NCBI GenBank assembly: GCA_016935075.1
Contig: JAFGRP010000230.1
Location: forward strand, 1 to 34,715
From: Deltaproteobacteria bacterium
GTDB lineage: Bacteria > Desulfobacterota > Syntrophia > Syntrophales > UBA5619
DNA: 34,715 nt
Direction: 5' to 3'
The notes beneath the pieces are model-generated. The model worked only from the letters and a program-made list of their open reading frames with translations. It had not been told where the DNA came from and searched no databases. The translations under genes and the position numbers were made by a program. Positions 16,635 to 24,972 of the stretch are shown here, in pieces (the stretch's first letter is position 1; the number at the start of each line of letters is the position of its first letter).

Positions 16635-19271
16635 TCAACGGTCCGGTTTTCCCGCATCCAGATAGCAGACCGCTCGCTGGCTCTGGGGGTCGGCCACGAC
16701 CCGGGCATAGAGCCCGCCCGTTGCCGCCGGCAGGTCGAAGACGCGAATGATCTCCCGGAACCGTTCCGCATCGGGAAGGAGGTCCGTCAGAATATTCGGA
16801 AGGCTCTCGAAAATCCGCCGATTGAATTCCGCCTCCGGATCGCTCGGATAGACGGGCAGATAGATGATCTTCGCCTCAACGAGGTCGAGGAAGAAATGGG
16901 TCCCGTAGGAAACCTCCGGCGCCTGCCCCGCCTCTTCCCGCGCCATTTCCACCAGGACGGTCGTATGGTTGATGTCGGCATAGGTCACGTTCACGCCGAG
17001 ATTGATATTGCTGCTCCCCCACCGCCCCGGCCCCATCATCAGAATACGCCCCCGGGCCACATCCGGATGCTCGTTGATCCTCCCGACGACGCGGCCAAGC
17101 GATTTTTTCGCCCCCGTTGAGTCGATGGCGCCGTATCGCTCCGGATCGATGTAGAGGATGTAGCGTATCAGCGGCGTGACCCCGCCGCTGATCGTGCGAA
17201 CCGACCGGAAAAGGATATGCTCGGGAGGGATCCCCTCGGGGAGCTGCACCCGATCCACAGCCCCGGGGAGACGCATCGGGCGGCACTGGAGGAGGTTGAT
17301 TCGGACGCGGTCTTCGGCGCACACTGCGGCGGTGAATTCCGTGTCGATCGGCTGGCCGTAGGCCTTCTCCAGGCGGGTCAGCATCGCTCCGATGCAGCGG
17401 ACGAAGCCGGTTTTCGCAAGAAGGAGGTTGAAGGTCAGCACCAGATCGTCCCGGGTGGCTTCAAGGCGGCTTGTCCAGGGATCCGCAGGGTAGCCGTCCT
17501 TCATCAGGGAAACGAGGAGGTGGAGATTCGGGTAGTCGCGGCCTTCCAGAACTTCCGCAAGCGGCCTGGTCGCGAAGGCATCGTCTTCCAGATCGATGAG
17601 ATCGACCTCCCATTGGGAGTACTTGGCGATCTTGGCGCCGGATTCGGGCCGCAGCTGGGGATGGCTCACGGCAATCATCCGGGGGTAATCGTTTCCGACC
17701 CGGTTCACCGCTCGGGTTCCCAGACCGAAGACCAGGCGGATCATGCCCCGGGCGGGATCGATCCGGTCCGTCCAGGCATAGGGGTTCCTGGAGAAGGCCA
17801 CGCCGGCCAGGCTCGGAAAAAAGAACTGTTTGTAAGGTGTTCCGGAAACGCGCTGGACGAGGATCGCCATCTGCTCATCGCTCTCGCCCAGATTCCGGGC
17901 GCGGCGGTAGGCCATGGCGTCCGGGTTCAGCGCGCTCGCATAAACGAGCTTCACGGCGCGAAGAAACGCCTCCAGACGCTCCTCCGACGAGCCTTGGTTC
18001 GCGCAGTATTCGCTGCGGTACTTCCCGGCGAATGCGTTTCCGAAGCTGTCCTCCAGAAGGCTGGACGAGCGGGCGATGATCGGCGCCTGGCCGAAGTAGG
18101 AGAGCATGTCCCGGAACTGCTCCATAATCGTCGGCGAAAAACTCCCCGCGAGGAAGCGCTTTTCCACCTCCGCAAACTCCTCGTGAGAGATGTTCGTGGC
18201 GCGCGAGAGCTGGAGACGGAGGCGGAACAGGTCGTTGTTCACCAGAAAAGTGAAAAAAACATCCGAACCGATGTAGAAGGAATCGTGCGCCTCGAGAATC
18301 TCTGCAAAGTCTATCCCGCCCGGTTCCGCGAGCAGTATCCGCCGGGCGATGAGCATCCCGGCCGCCTTCCCGCCGATACGCCCCGAGCCGATCAGGCGGT
18401 CGCGAATGCCGAACAGATCGTCGATCGTCACGTACCGGTCCACAAGGCGGTTGAACTCGGGATGGGTCCCGATCATCATCCGCGAGAGTTCCTGCTTGAG
18501 GGCTGCGATCTCCGGCGTCTTCTCGTCGGGCATCATTCCCGTCTCCTGGTACCGCATCAGCCGGCGGTAGACACTCTCCCAGGGCGCAAGCGATTTTGCC
18601 CTCCTCTGCAGAGGATTCCGGCTCGCCGACACCGATACCGCAGCGGCATCCCCGCTCCCGAAAACCGGAAGCCAGTCGTCGTCCGACATCGCATGCGGAA
18701 GGAACATCTGCGGGGAATAGCGGTCCCAGACCTTGAGCGGATGGAGATACATCGTCTCCTTGACCTGATAGACATCCAGAAGAACCTGCGTCGTGTCGCG
18801 GATGCGGGCAACGGCGCCGTGGCTGTGTCGGCCCCGGGCGAGGGCGAAGTAGGCGACCGTGTCCAGCTCGAACAGAAAGGGACAGGTTACCTGGAAGAAG
18901 TTTGCGAGGAGTTCATCGGTGGCCCATTCGACGACAAGCGCCGAGAGGCTGTCAAAGACATAGAAGACCTCCCGGCCTTCCGCTTCGATGATCTGGTGGA
19001 GCATGCTGCTGAAGGAATCAAAACCGGTCTGGGGATTGATTTCAATCGTGGCGAGCCCGTTCAGCGGCGGCAGGATCGGCGGATGCGGGGCGAATCGGAA
19101 GTAGACGCACCTCCGCCCTGCCCGGATCGCCTGCCGGGCGAAGGGCTCCGCGAAGTGGCGGTAGTCGTCCAGGCGGTCCACCTGCCAGACAACATTGTCG
19201 CCCAGCCGGAGACCCTGCAGCACCTGATCCAGCGCCGCAAGACCGCTGGTCACCATTCCGGATGGCATCAT
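16635..19271 (-). CDS. Pseudo-KaiC domain fused to PEP/pyruvate-binding (PPDK_N-like) domain
   Basis: An 878-residue protein. Residues about 1-200 follow the KaiC/RecA-like ATPase pattern (GLAALDQVLQGLRLGD at the start; a Walker-B-like strand VFYVFDSLSAL at 102-112), but the P-loop is gone: the segment after G24 has no GxxxxGK[ST]. From about residue 290 there is a pyruvate phosphate dikinase/PEP synthase ATP-grasp domain with GGKAAG (300-305) and RSSS...GNAFAGKYRS (401-419). The phosphohistidine swivel and PEP barrel domains of PpsA are not recognisable, so it is not a complete PEP synthase. The function is unknown; a regulatory or phosphoryl-transfer role is possible. It follows glnB on the same strand after 156 bp, so may belong to the amt-glnB transcript. 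An ATG one codon later (19268) has better SD spacing. Confidence 0.75.
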   Translation of the reverse strand: MMPSGMVTSGLAALDQVLQGLRLGDNVVWQVDRLDDYRHFAEPFARQAIRAGRRCVYFRFAPHPPILPPLNGLATIEINPQTGFDSFSSMLHQIIEAEGREVFYVFDSLSALVVEWATDELLANFFQVTCPFLFELDTVAYFALARGRHSHGAVARIRDTTQVLLDVYQVKETMYLHPLKVWDRYSPQMFLPHAMSDDDWLPVFGSGDAAAVSVSASRNPLQRRAKSLAPWESVYRRLMRYQETGMMPDEKTPEIAALKQELSRMMIGTHPEFNRLVDRYVTIDDLFGIRDRLIGSGRIGGKAAGMLIARRILLAEPGGIDFAEILEAHDSFYIGSDVFFTFLVNNDLFRLRLQLSRATNISHEEFAEVEKRFLAGSFSPTIMEQFRDMLSYFGQAPIIARSSSLLEDSFGNAFAGKYRSEYCANQGSSEERLEAFLRAVKLVYASALNPDAMAYRRARNLGESDEQMAILVQRVSGTPYKQFFFPSLAGVAFSRNPYAWTDRIDPARGMIRLVFGLGTRAVNRVGNDYPRMIAVSHPQLRPESGAKIAKYSQWEVDLIDLEDDAFATRPLAEVLEGRDYPNLHLLVSLMKDGYPADPWTSRLEATRDDLVLTFNLLLAKTGFVRCIGAMLTRLEKAYGQPIDTEFTAAVCAEDRVRINLLQCRPMRLPGAVDRVQLPEGIPPEHILFRSVRTISGGVTPLIRYILYIDPERYGAIDSTGAKKSLGRVVGRINEHPDVARGRILMMGPGRWGSSNINLGVNVTYADINHTTVLVEMAREEAGQAPEVSYGTHFFLDLVEAKIIYLPVYPSDPEAEFNRRIFESLPNILTDLLPDAERFREIIRVFDLPAATGGLYARVVADPQSQRAVCYLDAGKPDR

Positions 19272-19427
19272 CCCGTCCTGTCTGAGAAAAAAGTGTTCCC
19301 CTGACCCCGTTTTCTGTCACTTCAAAATGCGCTCGATGAATTATGATATCACATTTTCGTTTCATTTTTATCTTTTTCCCCTTTTTGTCAGGAGAAACGA
19401 CCGTTGACCCCCATTGCGGGTTCCGCC

Positions 19428-19775
19428 TCAGCCGATGGCGACCCCGCCCCGTTCGCCGGAGCTGATCCGGACGCAATCGGCCAGATCCAGGACGAAGATC
19501 TTCCCGTCGCCGACCTTGCCGTCGCCGGTCCGGGCCCCCTTGTTGATGGCGGCGATGGTTGGCTCGACAAAATCTTCATTCACGGCGATGTCGAGCCGGA
19601 CTTTCCTCAGGAGGCCGCCGACCTCCTTCGATCCGCGATAGATTTCGGTATACCCCTTCTGTCTTCCCTGCCCGAGGACGTTGGAGACGGTCATCAGATT
19701 CACCTCCACCGTTTCGAGCGCCTGTTTGACCTCCTCCAGTTTGTGGGGCTGGATGATCGCGACGATGTATTTCAT
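19428..19775 (-). CDS. PII nitrogen-regulatory protein (GlnB/GlnK family)
   Basis: A 115-residue trimeric signal protein that senses ATP/ADP and 2-oxoglutarate and, by its linkage to amt, probably gates the ammonium channel (GlnK role). Start chosen at ATG 19775 in the cluster ATG-ATC-ATG because AGGAGGT is 7 nt away; the upstream ATG would be 1 nt from it. The T-loop keeps Y46 (TEIYRG) but the usual uridylylation residue Y51 is glutamate (GSKEV). The B-loop reads TGDGKVGDGK, two residues longer than in E. coli GlnB. K40, K58 and the GDGK motif are kept. It lies 12 bp after amt, so is co-transcribed from the sigma-54 promoter. Loss of Y51 implies regulation by ligand binding rather than UMPylation. 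Confidence 0.93.
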   Translation of the reverse strand: MKYIVAIIQPHKLEEVKQALETVEVNLMTVSNVLGQGRQKGYTEIYRGSKEVGGLLRKVRLDIAVNEDFVEPTIAAINKGARTGDGKVGDGKIFVLDLADCVRISSGERGGVAIG

Positions 19776-19787
19776 GATCATTACCTC

Positions 19788-21023
19788 CTATTCCACGACC
19801 GTGTAGGCCGATTCGCTCTGTTGGGTCAGGTCGAGGCCGACAATCTCGTCCTGCTTTTCCACCCGCATCCCGACGAGGGCGTCCACGGCCTTGAAGATGA
19901 TCCAGGTCATCGCCGCGGCGAAGAGCGGTACGACAATGACCAGCATGAGCTGGACCAGAAAAAGCCTGGCATTGCCGAAGAAGAGCCCGTCCGCCCCGGC
20001 GGCGTTGACCGCCTTCTCCGCGAAGAACCCCGTTGCCAGGGTCCCCCAGATCCCGCCCACCCCATGAACGCCGAAGGCATCGAGGGAGTCGTCGTAGCCA
20101 AACCGGGATTTGAGCATGACCACGGCGATGTAGCAGAACAGGGCGACCAGAATGCCGATGAAGATGGCGTTCATGGGGTTGACGAATCCGCAGGCCGGCG
20201 TTATGGCCACGAGCCCACCGACGACCCCCGTCGCTGCGCCGAGGATGGTCGGCGCCCCGTGGTGCCACCATTCGATGAGCGCCCAGGAGAGACCCGCGGC
20301 AGCCGCGGCGATATGCGTCGTCACAAAGGCGTTGGCGGCCAATTCGTTCGCCCCCAGGGCGCTTCCTGCATTGAAGCCGAACCATCCGAACCAGAGCATC
20401 GCCGCGCCGAGAACGGTGAAGGGGAGGTTATGGGGCCGGAAGGGTTGCTGCGCGTAACCGCACCGCTGTCCCAGGAGGATCGCCAGGGTCAATGCCGAGA
20501 TCCCCGAACTGACGTGGACGACGATCCCGCCTGCGAAATCCAGCGCCCCCAGGTTCCGGAGCCAGCCGCCGGTTCCCCAGACCCAGTGCGCCAGCGGATC
20601 ATAGACCAGCGTCGCCCACAGGAGGGTGAAGATCAGAAAGGCAGAAAATTTCATCCGCTCTGCAAACGCCCCGATGATCAACGCCGGCGTGATGACGGCG
20701 AACATCGCCTGAAAGATCATGAAGGCCTGATGGGGAATCGTCGCCGCATAATCGGCATTCGGCCGCCCGCCGACAAAGTTAAGCCCGGCCCACTTCAGGC
20801 TGCCGATGATCCCGAGCCCCGTGTCCGGCCCGAAGGCCAGCGAATAGCCGAACAGGACCCACTGCAGGCTGATGACGCAGGTGATGATGAAACACTGCAT
20901 CAAGATGGACAAGACATTCTTTCTCCGCACCAGGCCGCCGTAAAAGAAGGCGAGGCCGGGAATCGTCATGCCCAGGACCAGGGCCGATGCGATCAATACC
21001 CATGCCGTATCTCCCGTATTCAT
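19788..21023 (-). CDS. amt: Ammonium transporter
   Basis: A 411-residue Amt/MEP/Rh channel with about eleven hydrophobic helices. Family marks include FFYGGLVRRKN near the N-terminus, YDPLAHWVWG, FGWFGFNAGS and the pore histidine segment FGVHGVGGIWG. It imports ammonium across the inner membrane. Start chosen at ATG 21023 (MNTGDTAWV), with AAGGAGG 9 nt upstream; the open frame extends to 21098 without an SD. It is followed at once by glnB, the conserved Amt-PII pairing. It is preceded by a sigma-54 promoter (21138-21153) and the paired dyads at 21237-21275, so is expected to rise under nitrogen limitation. No C-terminal extension beyond the usual cytoplasmic tail is seen. Confidence 0.95.
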   Translation of the reverse strand: MNTGDTAWVLIASALVLGMTIPGLAFFYGGLVRRKNVLSILMQCFIITCVISLQWVLFGYSLAFGPDTGLGIIGSLKWAGLNFVGGRPNADYAATIPHQAFMIFQAMFAVITPALIIGAFAERMKFSAFLIFTLLWATLVYDPLAHWVWGTGGWLRNLGALDFAGGIVVHVSSGISALTLAILLGQRCGYAQQPFRPHNLPFTVLGAAMLWFGWFGFNAGSALGANELAANAFVTTHIAAAAAGLSWALIEWWHHGAPTILGAATGVVGGLVAITPACGFVNPMNAIFIGILVALFCYIAVVMLKSRFGYDDSLDAFGVHGVGGIWGTLATGFFAEKAVNAAGADGLFFGNARLFLVQLMLVIVVPLFAAAMTWIIFKAVDALVGMRVEKQDEIVGLDLTQQSESAYTVVE

Positions 21024-21137
21024 GATGGCAAACCTCCTTAATTTTATGCTTTCAGGGTCTTCCCCGCCTGAACCGCCGAGCTCCGAATCCGCAGGCAACG
21101 GCGCCGGCAGGCTGCGATCCCGTTCGGGAGGGAATAA

Positions 21138-21153
21138 CGCAAGGAGAGTGCCA
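21138..21153 (-). promoter_or_regulatory. Sigma-54 promoter of amt-glnB
   Basis: The minus strand reads TGGCACTCTCCTTGCG. It has GG and GC at the exact -24/-12 spacing and TGGCAC and TTGC intact. It lies about 115 bp upstream of the amt start codon, and its partner dyads are centred 90 and 119 bp upstream of the -24 GG. Confidence 0.82.
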
Positions 21154-21236
21154 GTGGAAGCGATGCATGATAAACATAAGAAATGTTACATTTATTGAAT
21201 GCAATGGCCCGGGAATGCGGCGGGAGCATGATCGTG

Positions 21237-21275
21237 ACAATTTTGTACCTTTCCCGAACGGTTCGACAAAAATGT
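21237..21275. promoter_or_regulatory. Paired ACA-N4-TGT dyads upstream of the amt promoter
   Basis: ACAATTTTGT at 21237-21246 and ACAAAAATGT at 21266-21275 have centres 29 bp apart. This is the same motif pair and spacing as upstream of glutamate synthase (4245-4283). The flanks are also shared: GACA-N4-TGTACC occurs at 21236 and at 4273. Probable enhancer sites for a sigma-54 activator. Confidence 0.6.
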
Positions 21276-21347
21276 GGTCTGCGGGAAGCGATTGCGGGGA
21301 TCCCCTCCGGAGGAGAAAACAGTTGCCCTGTGAAAGGACTTTGAGGT

Positions 21348-22094
21348 ATGCAACAGCCGATGATCACGGATAAAGAACGGAAACGGTACATCCGCCAGAT
21401 TCCGATGATCGGAGAGGCGGGACAGGAAAGGCTTAAATCGGCGCGCGTCCTCGTCGCCGGCGCCGGAGGACTGGGAACGGTGATCTCCCTCTACCTGGCC
21501 GCCGCCGGTGTGGGCTGCTTAAGGATCGTCGACTGCGATGCCGTCGAGCCGAGCAACCTGAACCGCCAGATCCTCCACTGGAGCGGGGATATCGGACGGC
21601 CGAAAACCGCATCGATCGAGGAGAAGCTCGCCGCCCTGAACCCCCTGATCCGCATTGAGACGGTCTCCGGAAGGATCACAGAAGAAAGCATCGAGAAGAT
21701 GGTGCGGAGTTGCGACCTCATCGTCGATGCGATGGACAATTTCCCGACCCGTTATCTACTGAACCGGACCGCCGTCGCAAAAGGCATCCCCTTCATCCAC
21801 GGCGCCGTGCGGGGTTTCTTCGGTCAGGCCACGACGGTCATCCCCGGAAAGACCCCCTGCCTGCGCTGCATCTTTCCCGGCGGGATTTCGCCGCAGGAGG
21901 TCCCGATCGTCGGGGCGACATGCGGCGTCATCGGCTCCATCGAGGCGACGGAGGCGATCAAACTGCTCGCCGGCCTGGGAGAGCCTCTGTCCGGCCGGCT
22001 TTTCCTCTGGGACGGCCTTGCCCTCAGCGCCGATTCCGTCACGGTCGAAAGGGATCCGTCGTGTCCTGTCTGCGGAATTCGGAAGGGGGGCTGA
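21348..22094 (+). CDS. ThiF/MoeB/HesA-family adenylyltransferase (E1-like)
   Basis: A 248-residue E1-like enzyme. It has the ATP-binding glycine loop GAGGLG (about residues 38-43), DCDAVEPSNLNRQ with the arginine and aspartate that bind ATP and magnesium, and two CxxC pairs (CLRC and CPVC) for a structural zinc. Enzymes of this family adenylylate the C-terminal Gly-Gly of small sulfur carriers such as MoaD or ThiS. No carrier or rhodanese domain is encoded nearby, so the pathway (molybdopterin, thiamine or other) cannot be set; molybdopterin is attractive because the window encodes a Mo/W enzyme. GAGGT lies immediately upstream of the ATG; a second in-frame ATG (residue 5) is possible. Confidence 0.88.
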   Translation: MQQPMITDKERKRYIRQIPMIGEAGQERLKSARVLVAGAGGLGTVISLYLAAAGVGCLRIVDCDAVEPSNLNRQILHWSGDIGRPKTASIEEKLAALNPLIRIETVSGRITEESIEKMVRSCDLIVDAMDNFPTRYLLNRTAVAKGIPFIHGAVRGFFGQATTVIPGKTPCLRCIFPGGISPQEVPIVGATCGVIGSIEATEAIKLLAGLGEPLSGRLFLWDGLALSADSVTVERDPSCPVCGIRKGG

Positions 22095-22116
22095 GGGAGT
22101 GCCGACGAACGGGTGG

Positions 22117-22746
22117 TCAGGCCAACGCAATGCGCCGTGCATCGCTTTCCGGAAAAGGGTATTCCATATGCCTGGCCGTTGCCTGTGCCACGGCGTCTCC
22201 AAAAAATCGGGCGACCACTTTCAGCGCCATGTCGATGCCGGCGGAGATGCCGGCGGAAGTGAACAGGGCGCCATCTTCTACGAAATGAAGCCCTCTTTCG
22301 ACATGGGTCTTCGGAAACAGCTCCTGCATCCAGTCCAGGGAACGCCAGTGCGTCGTCGCCCGCCTGCCGTCGAGAAGCCCGGCTTTACCGAGCAGCAGGG
22401 CGCCCGTACATACTGAAGCAAGGAGTTGAACCTGTCGGGAGCGATCGGCAATCCATCCAAGGAGACGCTCGTTATTCATTTCCGCTCTCGTGCCCCACCC
22501 GCCCGGAACGACAAGGATATCCAACGCCGGGCAATCATCGAGTCCGTAGTCCGGCAAGACCTTCATTCCGCCGGCCGTCGCCAGAGGGTTTCTCGTTTCG
22601 GCCACCAGAAAAACATTGAAAGGCGAAGGATCCTCTCGCCGTTCCTGTTCGTTCAAACGGGTGACGGAAAAGACCTCGAAGGGCCCGCAAAAATCAAGCA
22701 CCTCAACGTCTTTGAATACGACAATTCCTGTATTTTTCCTCTCCAT
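22117..22746 (-). CDS. DJ-1/PfpI superfamily protein
   Basis: A 209-residue DJ-1/PfpI domain protein of the subgroup related to isonitrile hydratase and to the sensor half of GATase1-AraC regulators. It has PGGWGTR, the nucleophile-elbow cysteine C113 in SVCTGALLLGKAGLLDG, and TTHW after it. No helix-turn-helix follows. AAAAGG precedes the ATG at 22746. It lies 25 bp downstream of the TRAP permease start-side operon end, in the same direction, so may be co-transcribed. The reaction is not predictable; the group includes hydratases, glyoxalases and chaperone-like proteins. Confidence 0.85.
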   Translation of the reverse strand: MERKNTGIVVFKDVEVLDFCGPFEVFSVTRLNEQERREDPSPFNVFLVAETRNPLATAGGMKVLPDYGLDDCPALDILVVPGGWGTRAEMNNERLLGWIADRSRQVQLLASVCTGALLLGKAGLLDGRRATTHWRSLDWMQELFPKTHVERGLHFVEDGALFTSAGISAGIDMALKVVARFFGDAVAQATARHMEYPFPESDARRIALA

Positions 22747-22771
22747 GTTCAGACCTTTTAAACCGAACCCT

Positions 22772-24733
22772 CTAACTTGCAGGCTGCGACTGCAGCGTGT
22801 CCTTCGGCGGGGCGATCCGCCGGTGGCGTATGACGCCGTAGATCGTCGCCGGCAGTAAGAACACGACCACCATCAGAGACACATTGCCGTCCGGGTGGAA
22901 TATGACCACGAAAGAGGCAAGGGCCAGCGCCGCGCGCAGCATCACGTTTGAGCCCCGGTTCCGGGCGAACTGCCCAAAAATGGAGAAGGTGATTCCGCAG
23001 CAGCCGATTGCCACGAGCAGCATATCGGCGATCTGAGGCCAGCCCGGGTTCACGACGATATTTGAGCGGAAGAAGATGGCAAACGTCATGATGGTGATGG
23101 GCAGACACAGTTTCAGCGCCTGCCACATGGTCCGCATGAAGGACGCTTCCGCAATCCTCGCCGAGACCGCGGCGGTCAGCGACGTCGGCGGCGACAACTC
23201 GCCCCAGACCGCCAGCAAGAAGGCGAAGAAGTGCGCAATCCACGGATCGATGCCGAGCTTGCGCATCGGGTCGACGATGATGACCGCGAGGAGGATATAG
23301 GTTGCCGTCGGCGGCAGGCCGGTGCCGACGAGCCAGCCGAACAACCAGGCCATCAGGACCAGCGCAATGACGTGCCACTCTCCGATGTGCAGGAGCATGG
23401 CCCCCATGCGGTTGATGAAGCCGGTCACGGTGAACAGGCCGACCATGATGCCGAGCGTCGAGAGCAGCAGCAGGAGATACGAGGTCATTTCGGCGTGCGT
23501 TTCGATCATGATGCGGATGTTCGCGAAGAGCGCATCCTTTTCCGTCGCCGGATCCTTCAGGACGTATTTGAAAAAAAGAAACATCAGAACAAGGAGCGTA
23601 AATATGAAGGCCCCGGTATAGAGCCCCGAGAGCTGCTCGCCGTAGTTGAGCAATCCCATCAGGATGGTGAGAAAGATGATCCCGATGAAGAAGATCGCCG
23701 TCTTGAGCTGCTCGTAGATCGGCATGGTCGTCTTTTCGATCGGCGTGGCGGGCAGAAGACTAACACTCAGCAGATAAATGGACAGGGAAAGCGTGGAGTA
23801 GTAGATGAAGGCCAAAGCGAAGCCGCGGAGTACCACGTCCCAGTAAGGGACGCCGAGGAATTCCGCCATCACGAAACCGGCGACCGCCATCACCGGCGGC
23901 ATGATCAGCCCGCCCATTGACGCCGACGTCTCCACCGCCCCGGCGAACTCCCCCGGCACGCCGTAGCGCTTCATCAGCGGGATCGTAAAGGCGCCGACCA
24001 CCGTCGCGTTGGCCGCGCCGCTGCCGCTGATCATGCCGATCGCGGACGAGGCGAGGACGGCCGTCTGGGGTATCGTGTGCCGCGACTTTCCGGCGATCCG
24101 CCGCATGAAACTGACCATCGCCCCCTGCGCATTGAAGCCGGCCGCCGCGGCCGCCAGCAGCAGAAACGCCGCGATCGTCGTCAGCGCGATCTGCGCGTAC
24201 ATCCCATAGATTCCGGTCGCAAGTTCAACCGTGCTCGAGGTGACTACCCGATAAAAGGTAGTCCCCGGATGCCAGAAGAAATCGACCGGGCTCAGATAAC
24301 CCCAGAGCGTGTAGAACACCATAATCACGTTCACCCAAAACAGCTCCGTATGGACGATCCTTGAGAGCTCCATCACCAGCAGGAAGATCAGGAGCCCCAT
24401 GATAAAGTCCTCCCGGGTGTAGGAACCCTGACGATAGATCGAGATCTGCTCGTATTCCACGAAAAAATGGTAGAAGGCATATATGCAGGCGGCGAGGTAG
24501 ATAACGACTATGATATGATTCGCGAGCGGCGGCAGTCGCTTGTATATAAAACCGTTTTTGTGCATGTGCAGGATCTGCAACATCAGGCAGATTGGCACAA
24601 GGGACGCCACGAGTTCAGTTGGGCCTCCGTAGCCGGTGTAAAAGTACCAGCACAGCCAGACGAACATGACGATCGATAAGAGGAAAATCAGGTTCTTGAG
24701 ATTAAGATGGCGCGCAATCCGGTTACTCGGCAT
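22772..24733 (-). CDS. TRAP transporter fused permease (DctQM, TAXI type)
   Basis: A 653-residue polytopic membrane protein joining the small DctQ-like four-helix part (about residues 15-150) to the large DctM channel part. Conserved DctM stretches include SGSGAANATVVGAFTIPLMKRYG, given here in pieces: the SGSGAANATV turn and the LIMPPVMAVAGF helix, and in the second half GTGLPPTATYIL and GELSPPTSLT. TRAP transporters take up organic acids with sodium and a periplasmic binding protein, whose gene lies upstream. Start chosen at ATG 24733 (MPSNRIARHL), after GAGGGAGG; the open frame extends to 24808 without an SD. Fused QM permeases typically go with TAXI-type binding proteins, as here. The substrate is unknown. 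Confidence 0.92.
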   Translation of the reverse strand: MPSNRIARHLNLKNLIFLLSIVMFVWLCWYFYTGYGGPTELVASLVPICLMLQILHMHKNGFIYKRLPPLANHIIVVIYLAACIYAFYHFFVEYEQISIYRQGSYTREDFIMGLLIFLLVMELSRIVHTELFWVNVIMVFYTLWGYLSPVDFFWHPGTTFYRVVTSSTVELATGIYGMYAQIALTTIAAFLLLAAAAAGFNAQGAMVSFMRRIAGKSRHTIPQTAVLASSAIGMISGSGAANATVVGAFTIPLMKRYGVPGEFAGAVETSASMGGLIMPPVMAVAGFVMAEFLGVPYWDVVLRGFALAFIYYSTLSLSIYLLSVSLLPATPIEKTTMPIYEQLKTAIFFIGIIFLTILMGLLNYGEQLSGLYTGAFIFTLLVLMFLFFKYVLKDPATEKDALFANIRIMIETHAEMTSYLLLLLSTLGIMVGLFTVTGFINRMGAMLLHIGEWHVIALVLMAWLFGWLVGTGLPPTATYILLAVIIVDPMRKLGIDPWIAHFFAFLLAVWGELSPPTSLTAAVSARIAEASFMRTMWQALKLCLPITIMTFAIFFRSNIVVNPGWPQIADMLLVAIGCCGITFSIFGQFARNRGSNVMLRAALALASFVVIFHPDGNVSLMVVVFLLPATIYGVIRHRRIAPPKDTLQSQPAS

Positions 24734-24908
24734 GGCCCCCTCCCTCTTCCTTGTTGTTTCGCTTTTGGTCTCCGTCGCCTCGACATGAACCGCGCAGAGA
24801 TCGGGCACATGGCCAAACGGTAAACGGCCGAATTCCCCCTTCCGTCGTTATCGCGCACTCCCGATCCCGGCCGCACGGTCTATGGTATTGTATGAGAGAT
24901 GGGCAAGC

Positions 24909-24950
24909 ACGGGGGCGGGAGCCGGCGCTGTCGCGGCGCAGGTCCCCCGT
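24909..24950. other. Stem-loop between TRAP binding protein and permease genes
   Basis: ACGGGGG (24909-24915) pairs perfectly with CCCCCGT (24944-24950), and inside it GCC-g-GCG / CGC-GGC closes a CTGT tetraloop (24921-24937). It lies just after the binding-protein stop in the mRNA. Such structures often protect the highly expressed upstream message or reduce downstream expression. No T tract follows. Confidence 0.4.
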
Positions 24951-24972
24951 CCCCGGCAAACCGTTTGAGCGA

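Larger units (their letters stand above)
21024..21347. other. Regulatory intergenic region between amt and the ThiF-like gene
   Basis: This 324-bp gap between divergent genes holds the amt SD, a sigma-54 promoter for amt, a perfect dyad AAATGT-T-ACATTT (21181-21193) and the two ACA-N4-TGT dyads. I see no convincing promoter facing the ThiF-like gene and no small gene. Confidence 0.6.

Noticed and set aside
21276-21347. Sigma-54 promoter facing the ThiF-like gene
   Set aside because: Two TTGC tetramers are present, but neither has GG at the -24 position; the upstream dyads therefore most likely serve amt only.
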